From: Paraspadella gotoi
Lineage: Eukaryota; Chaetognatha
Direction: 5' to 3'
Assembly: GCA_051294375.1 (NCBI GenBank)
Contig: CM119264.1
Location: forward strand, 25,534,254 to 25,598,253
DNA: 64,000 nucleotides
The notes beneath the pieces were generated by a model. That model worked only from the letters and a program-made list of their open reading frames with translations, made no database searches and had not been told where the DNA came from. Positions 24,684 to 36,941 of this stretch are shown here, one piece after another (the first letter of the stretch is position 1; the number at the start of each line of letters is the position of its first letter). Position numbers and translations under genes: made by a program.

Positions 24684-24925
24684 CTTCGATCGACCGAAGC
24701 GGCGACCCCAACAGGTGTCATGCGGGGGGAGAAGAGGAGGAGGAGGAGGAGGACGACGACGACGACGACGACGACGACGAAATCGTCTTTGTGGATCATC
24801 AAGTAAAACGATGTCTTTCAAGATGCCATTTCCATCGATCGGACCCTGAGCAATGTTTACATATTTACTGTTTACACATGTATACCTATTTATTGTTAGT
24901 TAATCTTTTTTGCATTCATTATTAA
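24684..24925 (+). CDS. candidate terminal exon with Cys-rich tail after a KR site
   Basis: An acceptor-like sequence (ATTCCACCCCCAG, AG at 24682-24683) leads into a GC-rich open frame bounded by AT-rich DNA. It codes a single Cys (RCHAGG), an acidic run of Glu then Asp from (GAG)n(GAC)n at about 24730-24782, and then HQVKRCLSRCHFHRSDPEQC followed by LHIYC, ending TAA at 24925. Four Cys with spacing 3, 9 and 4 after a dibasic KR resemble a processed Cys-bonded peptide in general form. I cannot assign a family and no signal-peptide exon was found upstream. It may simply be a chance frame over a trinucleotide repeat. Confidence 0.22.
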
Positions 24926-25969
24926 AAGAAAATCAACATTATATTTTTCAACTTTACCACGTTAAGAGCAAGACTGAATTAAACAACCTAAATAGTTGAT
25001 TTTTTCGATCATGCCCGTTTTTCTACAATTTCAACAATAACGAAGTAAAGAGTGATAAAGATGACCTCACCAATAACAACAACCACAACGCCGAGGACAA
25101 AGAAAGCCAATTTCGGTGACCGCGTCGCCTAGCGACAAATAAACAAACGGGGAGAACAAAGCCCGCGATTTAATTATCGCTTGGCCGTGGAGGGAAGGAG
25201 TAATTCCGCGTAGAGGCCGATGTTTGCATTTAATTATAGTCGTCGTCGTCATCGTTGTCGTCGTTATCGTCCTTGTCTATCGATAGCGAAGTCCGTTGTT
25301 AATTGGGGTTTTGTTTAATGATTAATCAACGGATTTTGTTGTGAGAAAAAATCCTAGTATACCGGATATTGAAAGAGTAGTTTTACGATTTTTAAATTCA
25401 TTAGACTTTTAAAATTATGAAATATTACTCAATCTTTGTAAGCCTATTTATCTGTTTAAAATTAAAAACGCCATTTATTACGTGGTAATTTAACGGAAAG
25501 GAACCCGCCTCCACGAGGGAATTGTCCAATATTATTACGAGTGTTTAACGCTTTTGAAAGTAACGGAAAGCGCATCGCGTGCCGAAAACTTTTTAAAGAA
25601 TGAATTTGAGCAGGAAATGATAATTAGTAGGACGCGACTTTAAAAAATGAAAATTAATAATTACGATTTAAAAAACATCAATTTCAATTTTGTAAAAATT
25701 CATTTTAGGTTAATTACATTTTGCGTATATGTAAGATTAAAAGAAGTAATTACTTTACGCAGGATTAAAAGTTAACCGGCTTAACCTTTTTTGTTGTTTT
25801 GAAAAAAACTCGGACACGTTTCCACGCAACTTGAAAACTGTGAACAAAAGACGTTAAATTTTGCTTCGTCTACTCGAGATGTCAGCCGAATCCATTACGA
25901 AGAGAGAAAAAAAGAACATTTCGAGAGTTTTATGTTAATAAGGCAGTTAGCAACTGGCCCCTCAGCGAC
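24926..25969. other. no gene seen
   Basis: AT-rich, apart from 25060-25270, which is mixed and contains CAA/CAC and GTC trinucleotide patches and several TAATTA homeodomain-type cores. Nothing coding was recognised. Confidence 0.5.
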
Positions 25970-26041
25970 GGTTCAATGGTGTAGTGGTTATCACGTCTGC
26001 TTTACACGCAGAAGGTCGCGAGTTCGAGCCTCGCTTGAACC
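25970..26041 (+). tRNA. tRNA-Val: tRNA-Val (anticodon UAC)
   Basis: 72 bases folding as a full cloverleaf. The acceptor stem is GGTTCAA/TTGAACC. The D arm TGGTGTAGTGGTTATC contains the A box. The anticodon stem TCTGC/GCAGA has loop TTTACAC, so the anticodon is TAC. The T stem GCGAG/CTCGC has loop TTCGAGC (B box AGTTCGAGCCT). TTTT at 26049-26052 would end Pol III transcription. The core matches animal tRNA-Val closely. The base after the acceptor stem (the discriminator) is T, where eukaryotic tRNA-Val usually has A, so function is likely but not certain. Confidence 0.92.
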
Positions 26042-26173
26042 TGTCTCATTTTCGAACATTTTTTAAAAAACAAAACTGGTATAGTATAACAAACGTATAA
26101 CATTATTAAATATTTAAATCGTTACAATAATTCAAGACTTAACAAAGATAAAACAGATCAATAACAATTTTCA

Positions 26174-27255
26174 TTAAGCTTCGCAGTCACGGAGAATTCT
26201 CCATCGGCGTTCATTGATTTCCATCGCGAGTTCGGGAAGGATATTGCTTTGGAAAAAGTCGGTCGCCACGATGTTCATGTTGAGCCAATCTGGGTGAAAG
26301 AAATCGCTTGGCAAATTAAATCAAGCAGCCCTTGAGAAGTTTCCTGATGAGGTAATTAGTTTAAAGTATCTATTATGGTGGACTAAAATCCACCAACCGT
26401 TCATCAGCGGCCATTGGTGCCGGAAGCAAGTCATTCGCCTCCCAACACAAAGGTCCGGGGTTCTAGCCCGGTGGTCGTCTGGCAGTTAAGAGGGACGGGG
26501 CGCTTAACCCGCCTGTAACATGGTGTTACAGCCTGATCCGAAGCTCAGGGACTGCTTATATTGAACGGTTCTGTCATTAACACTTATCAATAATTACTGT
26601 CTCTTCACTATGCGTGTACCAGTTCTTACTCAGAGTTACTTATGGCTACAAGAACTTGGTTCTTTTGATTTTAGAATCATCATATAATGATAATCCTACT
26701 TATTTTATCTTATTATGAAATTGGTATAACCATTATATAAATTATCCATTCATTTAATAAATAAGCTATCTTGCCCCTGGCTTTGGTTTAAGGCCTCATA
26801 TTATTATCTTATTAAACTATTTTCATCGTAATAACTAAAAAACCAACCGATTTGAGTAAATNNNNNNNNNNTGTCTCTTCACTATGCATGTACCAGTTTT
26901 TACTCAGAGTTACTTATGGCTACAAGAACTTGGTCCTTTTGATTTTAGAATCATCATATAATGATAATCCTACTTATTTTATCTTATTATGAAATTGGTA
27001 TAACCAATATATAAATTATCCATTCATTTAATAAATAAGCTATCTTGCCCCTGGCTTTGGATTAAGGTGGTTTAAGGCCTCATATTATTATCTTATTAAA
27101 CTATTATCATCGTAAAAACTAAAAAACCCACCGATTTGAGTAAATCTTCGATGAATATTGGTAACAAGGGAGACAGGAGTGAGAATCGGTTGTGAGACCC
27201 AAATCTCCTTGTGATTTGTCGTCGTTTCATCGCTGAATACATAAAAAAACATTTT

Positions 27256-27316
<61 letters not shown>

Positions 27317-29785
27317 AACCTGATCAATTTCTTCATTCTGACCAGGGAGCGAGTGTTGGGCCACACGTGAGGTATTCCGTCCCACGGTTTGGGATTGAGT
27401 TCATCCAGCGAACATAATACGTGAAGCTGGGATAAGAGTTTAATCGTGATAAGAAATTATCGTTTGGATTTGAAAACTATCATTGTCGAGAATTTTGCGA
27501 AGTTTATTTTGTTTCGTTAAAATGTTTTAGACATCCAAATCCAAAGCTAAAATTATAAGATTTATAGCTTTTTTATACATAATATACATTTATTAAGAGC
27601 TGAATAAACTTTCATTGAACTCACAGAACATTCAAAAGCAACGATTGCTCGTTTGTTTCTCGCCAAAAGCTCCCCTAGCGATCGATGCCGATCCTCACGG
27701 GGAATCCAAAGCTCGCCCAGTTTATTCTTTTTAGAAACAAAAAATATGAACATTAGAAGATATGTATAAATATATTATATTTATCTCATTTAATAATACT
27801 TACGACGATTAATTCATGAAGATCCCGAAAGTGACTCTTCTCCGTCATTCCCATGAGGAAGTGATGAAAATCCAGAATTACAAATTCTCGAGGATATTCG
27901 GTTAAAAATCTCGTGACGTCGTCCAGCAAACTCTCTAAAAACCAAAATGTTTGAAAATTATTTTATATTTTCACTCCGTCACCTTCTTCAAACGTACCAA
28001 TTGACGTATCGGCCCAAAATACGTTGTGTACGATTATAAAGGCGGCTGGGTTTTGAGGATCTCGCCCAACCCGAATGTCGAGGTAGCGAACGCCGCGCAA
28101 AAGCTGAGTATAGATCCCTGGATATATATGAAAGTTGCAAAATTACTTGTTTCACTTATGCCAACAGCCGGGTTGCCCGACATGCTCATTAGGATGGGGC
28201 ATCTCACTGTTGGCTTTGGGGGCTTTTTTAGATTTAAAAATAACTATTATTTATTTATTTTATTTATTTTTTAAAACGTTTTTTGTTAAATATTTAAATA
28301 TAATATTATACTTTTGGAAATAGAGGGTGTATCTACACAACACAAGGTTAGATTACTTTCTGTTCCAGTTTTCTAATAAATATCGTACATCATTCCTGTT
28401 AGATAATTAGATAATTATGAGTAACACATAATATCTACAAGGCCAAACAAAAAAGGGGGGGTAATTAAGGTTATATGTATGATTATTTTTATCCTAATTT
28501 CTCAACATAACTTATTTTAATTAGTTTTTGGGAATTTTTTTGACAAATTACTAATTCATTTCGGCCACCTTTAAGCTTTTTGAGCACATTTTTTCGTGCA
28601 TTTTGTTTTAAAAATTATGCAAACTGCCCTCTGTAGTTGACTTCTTTGAACTACACAAACAAAAGTTATTTCGCGAGATTAGTAACTTTACGAAACCAAG
28701 TAGAATAAGAAACAACCAATCCATATAATATTCATTTAATTTCCAAAGTCAAGGGAAAGATAGCTTATTTATTAAATGAATGAAAATTTTGAATATTGGT
28801 TGTACCAATTTCATAGATATATTACGAAGTCAACAAATTTCTTCCTCAATATGTTACAAACCTACCAAGGTAAGTAAACTACTTACCCAGACTCTGCGTC
28901 CGCGTGAAAGGTGAGGCCAAAACGTCGAGCATCGTCGCGGAACCGGAATCGTGAGTTCCGGGAATCAAAATCTCGTGAAGGCGAAATCGGGAAATATACG
29001 GCCAAGATCTGTGGTGGGGGAGGGAGTGGGGGGAAGGGGGGAGCATTTGGCTTGGAAATTTCTGAGGTCATTTTTCATGATTTAGCCTTGAACAGCTAAT
29101 GCCATTAAGCGTTAGCAATATCAATGTGTACATTCCAAGTTTAATAATTATTTCCTTTTAATTCTAATCTTGCCTTAGCTTCTACATTAAATTTTAGCCA
29201 TTCAGCATCCCTTGCTTATTAATTGTATTAACACCCTGCCTGCTAAAATATACATGAACTAAAATGAATACATATTCCTCATAGAGTACGCTCCTTCCCC
29301 TTTCATTCTCATCAGTCCACATAATTCTAATCATTGAAACTCAATATTTTATTCCTCTTTAATTCTGCTCAGATTTTTTTTTCATTCTAATAATTTTATC
29401 TCATTCATTCTACCCATTGTTATTGTAATTCTACGTTGTAATTGAACTCATTCTTTCCCTTCTTTAATTCTGCTCACATTCTCTTCTTTCTCATTCTACC
29501 CTCACTTCATTCTAATCTTTAAAACGCATCCTTCTTCCCTTCTTTAATTCTCCTCACATTCTCTTCTTTCTCATTCTACCCTCACTTCATTCTAATCTTT
29601 AAAACGCATCCTTCTTCCCTTCTTTAATTCTCCTCGCATTCTCTTCCTCAAAATCATTCTACCTCATTCTTCTCTTTCATCGCTCATTCGTTTGTCCCGA
29701 CGATTATTCTCCTCACCTCTCCATCCAATCAGGATAAATTCGGAGGCAGTTGATGGCGGCGACGTCATATTCGCTAAATTGGCAA

Positions 29786-29824
<39 letters not shown>

Positions 29825-32560
29825 TAAAAAAAAATCAATTCTGGTAATTGAATGGAGTGAATAAAGACAAGCTGGCAACCGTTGTCCTCGTAAAAAGAAG
29901 ATAGAACTCTCGTCCGTTCTCGTTCTCCTTTTTTTTCTCTCCAGGCGTCTCACTCTCAAACTCTCTCTACTCTCTTTCAACCACTCAAAACAATCAAGTT
30001 TTCCAATTTTGTTTTGTCGCATAGAAAGATCGGAACATGTAGGCGTCGCTGCCGTTGTCGATAAATTATCAAAGGAAACCCTCGAGCCTCTCTCTCTCTA
30101 TCTCACTCTGTCTCGCTCTCATTGTTCCCCCCCTTGTTTTTTTTATTCCTCCATAGATCTTATTTAATCTTTCTTCCCTTTCCTCTTTTTTTTTCTCTCC
30201 CCCCCCTTTTTCCTTTATTTGTTGTGATTCTTCTCTCCCTTTGGTGTTTTGATTCATCGCTCATTTTGTTTACGATTTACGGCTCTGACGCCTGCTCATT
30301 GCTCAACTGTTTGGCGGGGCTCCATCTGTGGTAGGCGGCGTAAAACGGGAGGCACCTTCGCGGGTGAGTCGTCGCCCGCGTCGTCGCGGAGAGGGTGAGG
30401 TTCACGCGGAGCTGAAGGAAGGGGTGAGGGTAAAAAGGGTGAGGAGGATTCGTTTTAAATTGTGTCAAATAGGGGGTGAGGTTTTAAAAGAAATATGGAG
30501 GTTGTGAAAGTAAGCTAATGAAAAGTAATTTTGGGGTTTGGCTGAGATAAAGATTTTGAGGTCTACTTAAAGTTATTCAGAGTTTATTATAGTCGAGTGG
30601 CTTAGCCTGAGGGCGAACAGGTGAAAATGTTGTCAAATATTTGAAAAAATATGAATTTGCTAATTTAGTATAAAACAAGTCCAACCAAGAAAAAATGTAT
30701 TCCATGAGCGACTAAATTAGTACGTACGAAATCAGAGGAAGAGAAAGTGAGACACAGATATGGAGACGAGATTGATAAGAGAAAAAGATACGAGAAGAGA
30801 CTACATTCACTGCTGAAAATTCATCCTTGTTCCACTAGAAATATTGAAAAAAAATTCATTTGAAACTTTCAATTTCAAACACAAATTCAATCCGATAATA
30901 ACCTCAAAAAATTATTTTCAACTAAAACATTTTGGTCCCTCTCGACTTTCGGAATTATTCGAATTGCAGATAAGAATCCTAACCTCGATGCAAAACTAGC
31001 GAACTTACTTGCTGTCCGAAAATGGCGGCAGATCCAGTCGACCCGCGACTTCGTCCGCTCGTCCACTGCCACTCGATTGGGGAAGGGGGTCGAGGTCGTC
31101 CCTCGAAGTCCTCGGGGAATCCTGGAAGGGAAAGGGAGGATAGATATGGGTTAGATTGGGGTAATATTATGGGAGGAGATTGGGTAATATTATGGGAGGA
31201 GATTGGGGGAAGATTGGGGGAAGATTGGGGAAGATTGGAGGAGGAAATTGAAGAGAGATTGGGTAATTTTAAGGGAGGAGATTGGGAGGAGATTGGGGGA
31301 AGATTGGGGGAGGAAATTGAAGAGAGATTGGGGTAATTTTTAAGGGAGGGGGAAGATTGGGGAGAGTTTCGGGGACAAATCGGTGCCGGACATTGGTGAA
31401 GAATTTGTGGGGAAATTTGTGGTTGGTGCGGGGTATTTAAGGAGGACAAGGAGAGGGAAAGTTAAGGAAAAATGTAAATGTAAAATCACTGGGGTCAATA
31501 TGTTTTTATGAGTATGATAATATTGTATATATATATATATATATTATATATTAACTATATAAACCGGGATATTGAACTATACAGGAGAAGTGTCCGATGT
31601 AAAGAGAAGAACAGGCAGCGAAGTGAAAGAGGATGGAGAAATGCTGAGAAGGAAACCGAATGAAGAAATAAGAGGAAAGGAAATTGACGAGAACCAAACT
31701 TGGAATCGGAATTACGAACAGAAAGAGCGAGTCAGTCGAGAGAAATAATAGGACGTCTCTCTCTCTCTCTCCCTCTCTCTCTTTGATTTGCCTCCCGCCC
31801 TGAGAGGCCCATTTACCCTGGTACAATCCAACCCAGTCCCAATTAGATCCGGGGTAATCGACTCTTTCCTCGGATTCGCAGTCCCAATTGACGACGGAGA
31901 TGCGTCGTCGGCGGATCCGACAAACAAATCGAGGATGACTTTTTGTGGAGGGGGGGGGGAGTTGGGGGAGAAATGGTGAAAGGGAGGGGGATAGGAAAAG
32001 GGGAAGAGGGAAGGGATGAATTGGGGAAGGAAGAAGGGATAAATTTGGATGAGATTAAATGGGATAAATTACATGAATGAAAACAAAAAAAAATTGCGAT
32101 TTATTAAGCATAATTCACACGTTGAGTATCAAAATAATAAATACATATATGTATTTTATACGCTTTACATTGACACCCATGTAGTTTACCTGGTTCCCTC
32201 CGCCTTCCCGTTTCATAGTGGGCGTACAAAACGAGTTCAGAGGCTCTTGAGTTATGAACAAGCGAATTCCCTGGCCTAGCCTCGCTTCCGGGGAATAATC
32301 CTTATAATTAAAACTTCAATTAATTAAATGAAGTTGAATTAAAGCAATTAAAAAGTTAACATTAAAAAAGTCGGATTAATAAGGAATCTTCAAAAATATG
32401 ATAATAGATAATAATCGATGGTTTAGTTCGAATTTAAATGAAACTTTGTCCTTACAATCACCTTCACAAGTTGCTCGTAGTTCGGAAAAGTTTCGAATTC
32501 CGCCACAAAGGAGAAAAGATAAAGAAGTAATCCGGTCATGACGATTTTTGGTCCTTGCAT
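26174..32560 (-). CDS. PLCXD: secreted PI-PLC X-domain-containing protein, about 476 aa, 13 exons
   Basis: Exons, in order: 32560-32462, 32300-32190, 31938-31817, 31121-31009, 30411-30281, 29773-29717, 29008-28887, 28117-27998, 27934-27804, 27726-27625, 27426-27320, 27232-27132, 26289-26174. All have GT-AG ends, and phases agree except that exon 3 is one base too long (indel suspected). Exon 1 codes a signal peptide (hydrophobic core LLLYLFSFVA). Exons 2-4 give IRLFITQ and VVNW...WDWVGLYQG, the N-terminal module of arthropod PLCXD proteins. Exon 7 has the first catalytic His (IPGTHDSGS, about residue 230). Exon 8 has GVRYLDIRV and the second His (IIVHNVFW, about 282). Exon 9 has FVILDFHHF. 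Later exons give KPWDGIPHVWPN, EIWVSQPILTP and, last, LNMNIVATDFF. The family resembles bacterial-type PI-PLC X domains without Ca2+-binding domains; substrate is not established. About 20 residues usual before the NIVATDF strand are absent, perhaps an exon lost at the N gap 26862-26871. Confidence 0.82.
26400..26590 (+). mobile_element. tRNA-like SINE candidate
   Basis: GGTTCTAGCCC at 26459-26469 matches the Pol III B box at 10 of 11 positions and sits in a perfect T-arm-like stem CCGGG/CCCGG (26455-26471). TTGGTGCCGGAAGC about 40 bases upstream is an A-box-like stretch. A non-tRNA body follows. A diverged stretch at about 34333-34385 shares GCGCCGGA and CTCCTCCCAACA in the same order. A complete cloverleaf was not found. 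The element lies in the PLCXD gene between the last exon and the gap. Confidence 0.4.
26598..27146. repeat. duplicated block flanking an N gap
   Basis: 26598-26861 and 26872-27146 are near-identical direct copies either side of ten Ns (26862-26871). Differences are a few substitutions and a short insertion (GGATTAAGGTGGTTTAAGG). Both copies contain repeat R1 and the last bases of the PLCXD exon ending at 27132. Either a local tandem duplication or an assembly artefact. Confidence 0.9.
26713..26800 (+). repeat. dispersed repeat R1, copy in left duplicate
   Basis: ATGAAATTGGTATAACCATT start, then TCCATTCATTTAATAAATAA, then GCTATCTTGCCCCTGG and CTTTGG. A second copy at 26989-27085 belongs to the right duplicate. 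Confidence 0.75.
27259..27314. repeat. (GA)n microsatellite in PLCXD intron
   Basis: About 56 bases of pure GA between the exons at 27232 and 27320. The tract ends six bases from the donor at 27319. Confidence 0.97.
28735..28820 (-). repeat. dispersed repeat R1, reverse copy in PLCXD intron
   Basis: The reverse complement reads ATGAAATTGGTACAACCAAT, then a variant of the TCCATTCATTTAATAAATAA part, GCTATCTTTCCCTTG and ACTTTGG. It matches the copy at 43340 over most of its length. Confidence 0.75.
29461..29640. repeat. 80-bp tandem repeat
   Basis: TCTTTAATTC recurs at exactly 29461, 29541 and 29621, and the bases between are almost identical. The unit also occurs more loosely upstream (29340-29460). 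Confidence 0.9.
31140..31375. repeat. G-rich degenerate minisatellite in PLCXD intron
   Basis: Repeats of GATTGGGGGAAG and GGAGGAGATTGGG with many G4-G5 runs on the plus strand (the C-rich strand is the gene's sense strand). It begins about 20 bases upstream of the acceptor of exon 31121-31009. Confidence 0.85.
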
Positions 32561-33941
32561 AACTTTAGTCAAGACTGTTTCGCCGCAATTAGAGTTTGAT
32601 TTTTTTTTTTTTTATGTTCGTTTGTCGATTTCCAAACTGTTCCGTGTTCGACGGTCGGCGATCATTTTTGCTCCTTCCTCTATGCGATAGGATAGTCGCA
32701 AATCTGATTAATTCACATTTGGGTTTCGCATTTACTTTTAGATTTTCATTCTTTGGATGTAAATAAACGAAAGTCCGGGAGAGAAGAATGGAAATCTCTC
32801 AAGGGCCGTAAACAATAGCGCGAGCTTATGACCCAAAAAATTTTAAGGACGATTTAAGAAAAGAATTTGCGTAAGAGATATCGGCTGGAAAATTGAGAGA
32901 AATTTGAAAAAAAAATATTCGCGCGCTTTTAAAGTTCTTTTCGAATCCAAAAAAGATGGAAGTTTTAATTTATATCTTATAGATTATTGAAAAATATTGA
33001 CTTTTTAGAACTTGACTCCTTAACGTATGGATTTCAAACATCTCTTCTCGATCGAGCCTTTCTTAACGTCCGGTGCCAACGATTCCTTAGTTGACAATTA
33101 TGAATCATCAAATATGTACTAGACGTATAGACACGCCAAATAAGTTTTTTCATTTTTGTACTTAAATGACGTCGGCTTTAGATAATTACGAAATTACTGA
33201 AAAAAGGTACGATTTTCATCTCATCTTCAGGAGCGTTGACTTTTAATTATTTCCCTCACGGCCATAAGTGAAATTCGGAAGTCTTTTCATAATTTATTGC
33301 TTTTGTTATCCGGTAATATTAGATATTAAATAAAAACATGAGATTGGAAAAGAAAAGTAAAATCACTTTGGCGATGAGTGAAGCCAAAAGACAATAAAAC
33401 CAATTCATGAATCTTAAATGGAGATTAATATTTTTTGTTGACAAGGCAATAATTTTACATGATAGTGTTTATCCTTGATCTGAAGGGAATTTGAACAATT
33501 TTAAGGTCTGCTCGTAAACTTTATCTTTGAATCCTTTTTTAGTACTGCCAGATCGAAAGGGGACAAATTCTAACTTCTTTAACATTTATTTCAATATTTA
33601 AAGATGGTCAAACTTCAGTAATATTCGTTAATTAATAATTTTTATTAAAAGTGGCTTCTAAATGTAAGCAGTGATGTTTTTTTTCCAAGTATTATTGGTT
33701 CGTAATTTAATCTACCAAAAATTAAAAAAATTACTTTTAATTCATTTTTCGACAGAATGTTGAGTCAAATCGATCTTTGAGAATTTTTTTAAAAACGTTT
33801 GAGCCAACAATGTCAGATCTGCCTAATTTAGTGGTAAGTATTTTAGTGGTAATCAGCTAATCCGATGATAAATCACGATAATTCTTTCTGATTTTCAATT
33901 TGTGACCTTAACAAATCATAAAACATGTTAAATCATAACAG
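32561..33941. other. 5' flank of the PLCXD gene
   Basis: Should contain its promoter. I see a T tract (32599-32612) and AT-rich DNA, but no TATA box placed convincingly and no coding exon. Confidence 0.5.
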
Positions 33942-34160
33942 ACTCCTTCGTAAAATGGAGTTGAATGCTAAAGGGAGGCGGACGGACAGACGGACAGACA
34001 GACAGAGGGACATTATTTTTTTTTTTGCATAATTTACCATAATTCGATGTTCTGATATGATTTAAGTGATTTATCGACAAGATTTTGGGGGTGGGACCGA
34101 CAAAGTGGATTAAAGAGTCGGAATCTGCGATAAGCAGATCCGACCAAAAACGAGTTTTGC
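33942..34160 (-). repeat. dispersed repeat R2, reverse copy
   Basis: The reverse complement aligns along its whole length with 3750-3965, including non-repetitive parts (CCGACTCTTTAATCCACTTTG, ATCAGAACATCGAATTATGG). The GGAC/GACA core differs in length. Confidence 0.7.
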
Positions 34161-34497
34161 ACGTTAGAAAAGCAAGCGAGTTAGTACTTTTATTTCTTCG
34201 AGTTTTGTTCATTAGATGGGTTATTGTCCTGAAAGTGGTTGGGCAAGATTTTATTATTTCAAGAACCTTGTTGAAAAGAAATGATTGTTCTGGTGGAAGT
34301 CTGGAAGTCAGCACTACCTACGGCGCCGGAGGTGGCCCATGCTCCTCCCAACATGAAGAACTAGGTTTTCGTGCCCTACACTTTAGGCAGCGCGACGTGT
34401 CGTCTAACCCTCCTGGAGTAACGGATCTTTGGGGTCTTACCGGGCGATGAACTTGATCATCATGAATATACGATTGGACGGATATTAATCGTTTTTA

Positions 34498-34723
34498 GTT
34501 GCGCCACGAGTACTCGCGGAGCAACTCTTTTCGGTCTTTTCGGTCTTTTCGGTCTGTCGGTCGGTCGGTCGGTCTGTCCCTTTTACGTTAAAAATGCTCA
34601 TAACTTGCATATAGTTGATTTCTCATTTGTCAAGACAGGAAAAAACATCAAATCTAAGGGACCGCAAGCGACGACATGTCATGTCTTGTCAAGTCATGTA
34701 ATGTTATGTTATTGCGGCGCAAC
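34498..34723 (+). mobile_element. MITE-like element, 226 bp, with GTTGCGCC termini
   Basis: It begins GTTGCGCC and ends GGCGCAAC, perfect 8-bp terminal inverted repeats. The left end forms an imperfect 28-bp palindrome around CGAGTACTCG (34507-34516). It is followed by a (GGTC)n/(GGTCTTTTC)n stretch and later a CATGTCATGTCTTGTCAAGT direct-repeat patch. No transposase frame is present. No clear target-site duplication is visible, so the class is open. Confidence 0.5.
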
Positions 34724-34730
34724 ACATTTG

Positions 34731-35824
<1,094 letters not shown>

Positions 35825-35981
35825 AAGCACAATTCTTCTAAACCTCTTCCCACCCCCACCGAGCCCACTCACCCCCTCTCCCACAACCCCGGCGTCCACC
35901 CCCAAAACCCCCTCAACCAACCCCCCCGCCCACTGGGAGAACTCCCTCGAGTCGAACGCCCCGAAAATCCGATATTCGTGA
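35825..35981 (+). CDS. candidate Pro-rich terminal exon
   Basis: After TATCCTTCTCAG a C-rich stretch is open in two plus frames. One ends HWENSLESNAPKIRYS then TGA at 35979-35981. The other continues PLGELPRVERPENPIF. The sharp base-composition change against AT-rich surroundings suggests an exon, but the frame is ambiguous and no partner exon was found. Confidence 0.2.
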
Positions 35982-36828
35982 GGCGCATTTCGTCTCTTCG
36001 ACCATCAAACGTTTTCGAAGGGGAAAAAAGTTGTTGTTGTCTTTGTTGTCGTTGTTTTTGCTTTTTCGTGTTTGGGTCGCTTTGAGGTTTGTATTCTGTT
36101 TACGGGTATCGTTGACGTTGTTTGACTTTCTCTTGTCGTCCTTGTTTCGTGTTTTGCCTGGTTCACTGAGTAGTGAGTAGTACACCCCTTTTACATTTTT
36201 ATTTTTGCATTGGGGTTTCTCAAGAAACCTTTGGATTCGTGAACCAGTTTGAACCACGCCATTGAACTTGGCGCTTTACGGTTCAATATATAAGTCGCGA
36301 GAATTGTTCAGGATTTTGTTATATTCAAATACGAAGCCTAAGCCCACGCCTTTCTTAGTCTTACGTACATTCAACGCCACTGAATATAGTGCTCCTTCTC
36401 ACTCACTGCCGCTCTTCAGCTCCACCGACTCTTTCAACGCCCCTTAAACTCTTTCAACACCCCTCCTTCTTCAACTCCTACTTCTTGAGGTTCATTCAAG
36501 CGCCACGAGGAAGTTGATGAGGCGGAAAAAATCCCCTTTCCGTTTTTGATTCTTTCAAATTTGGAAAAAAAAAATTCTTTCTGTTCCTGAAGTCGGTGGT
36601 CCCATGCCTTCTTTATATTTTTTCATGCTCTACTTTTTATAGTTTATTTTTACTTTTTTTAATCCATTTCTTCCAATTTTTCTTATTTTTACTTTTGAAA
36701 ATGATTTAACGTTGTTTCTCCTCCAAACAGGTTCCTTTTTTTTCTAAGTGTAACTTACTTTTTTCTCATTTAATTTTTTCTTCTCTTCCCCTCCATTTCC
36801 TTTCTTTTCCATTCCCTTTCTTTTTCCA

Positions 36829-36941
<113 letters not shown>

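Noticed and set aside
30003-30048. Possible extra PLCXD exon reading DAYMFRSFYATKQNW
   Set aside because: No donor before an in-frame stop, and the neighbouring exons 30411-30281 and 29773-29717 already join in phase without it.
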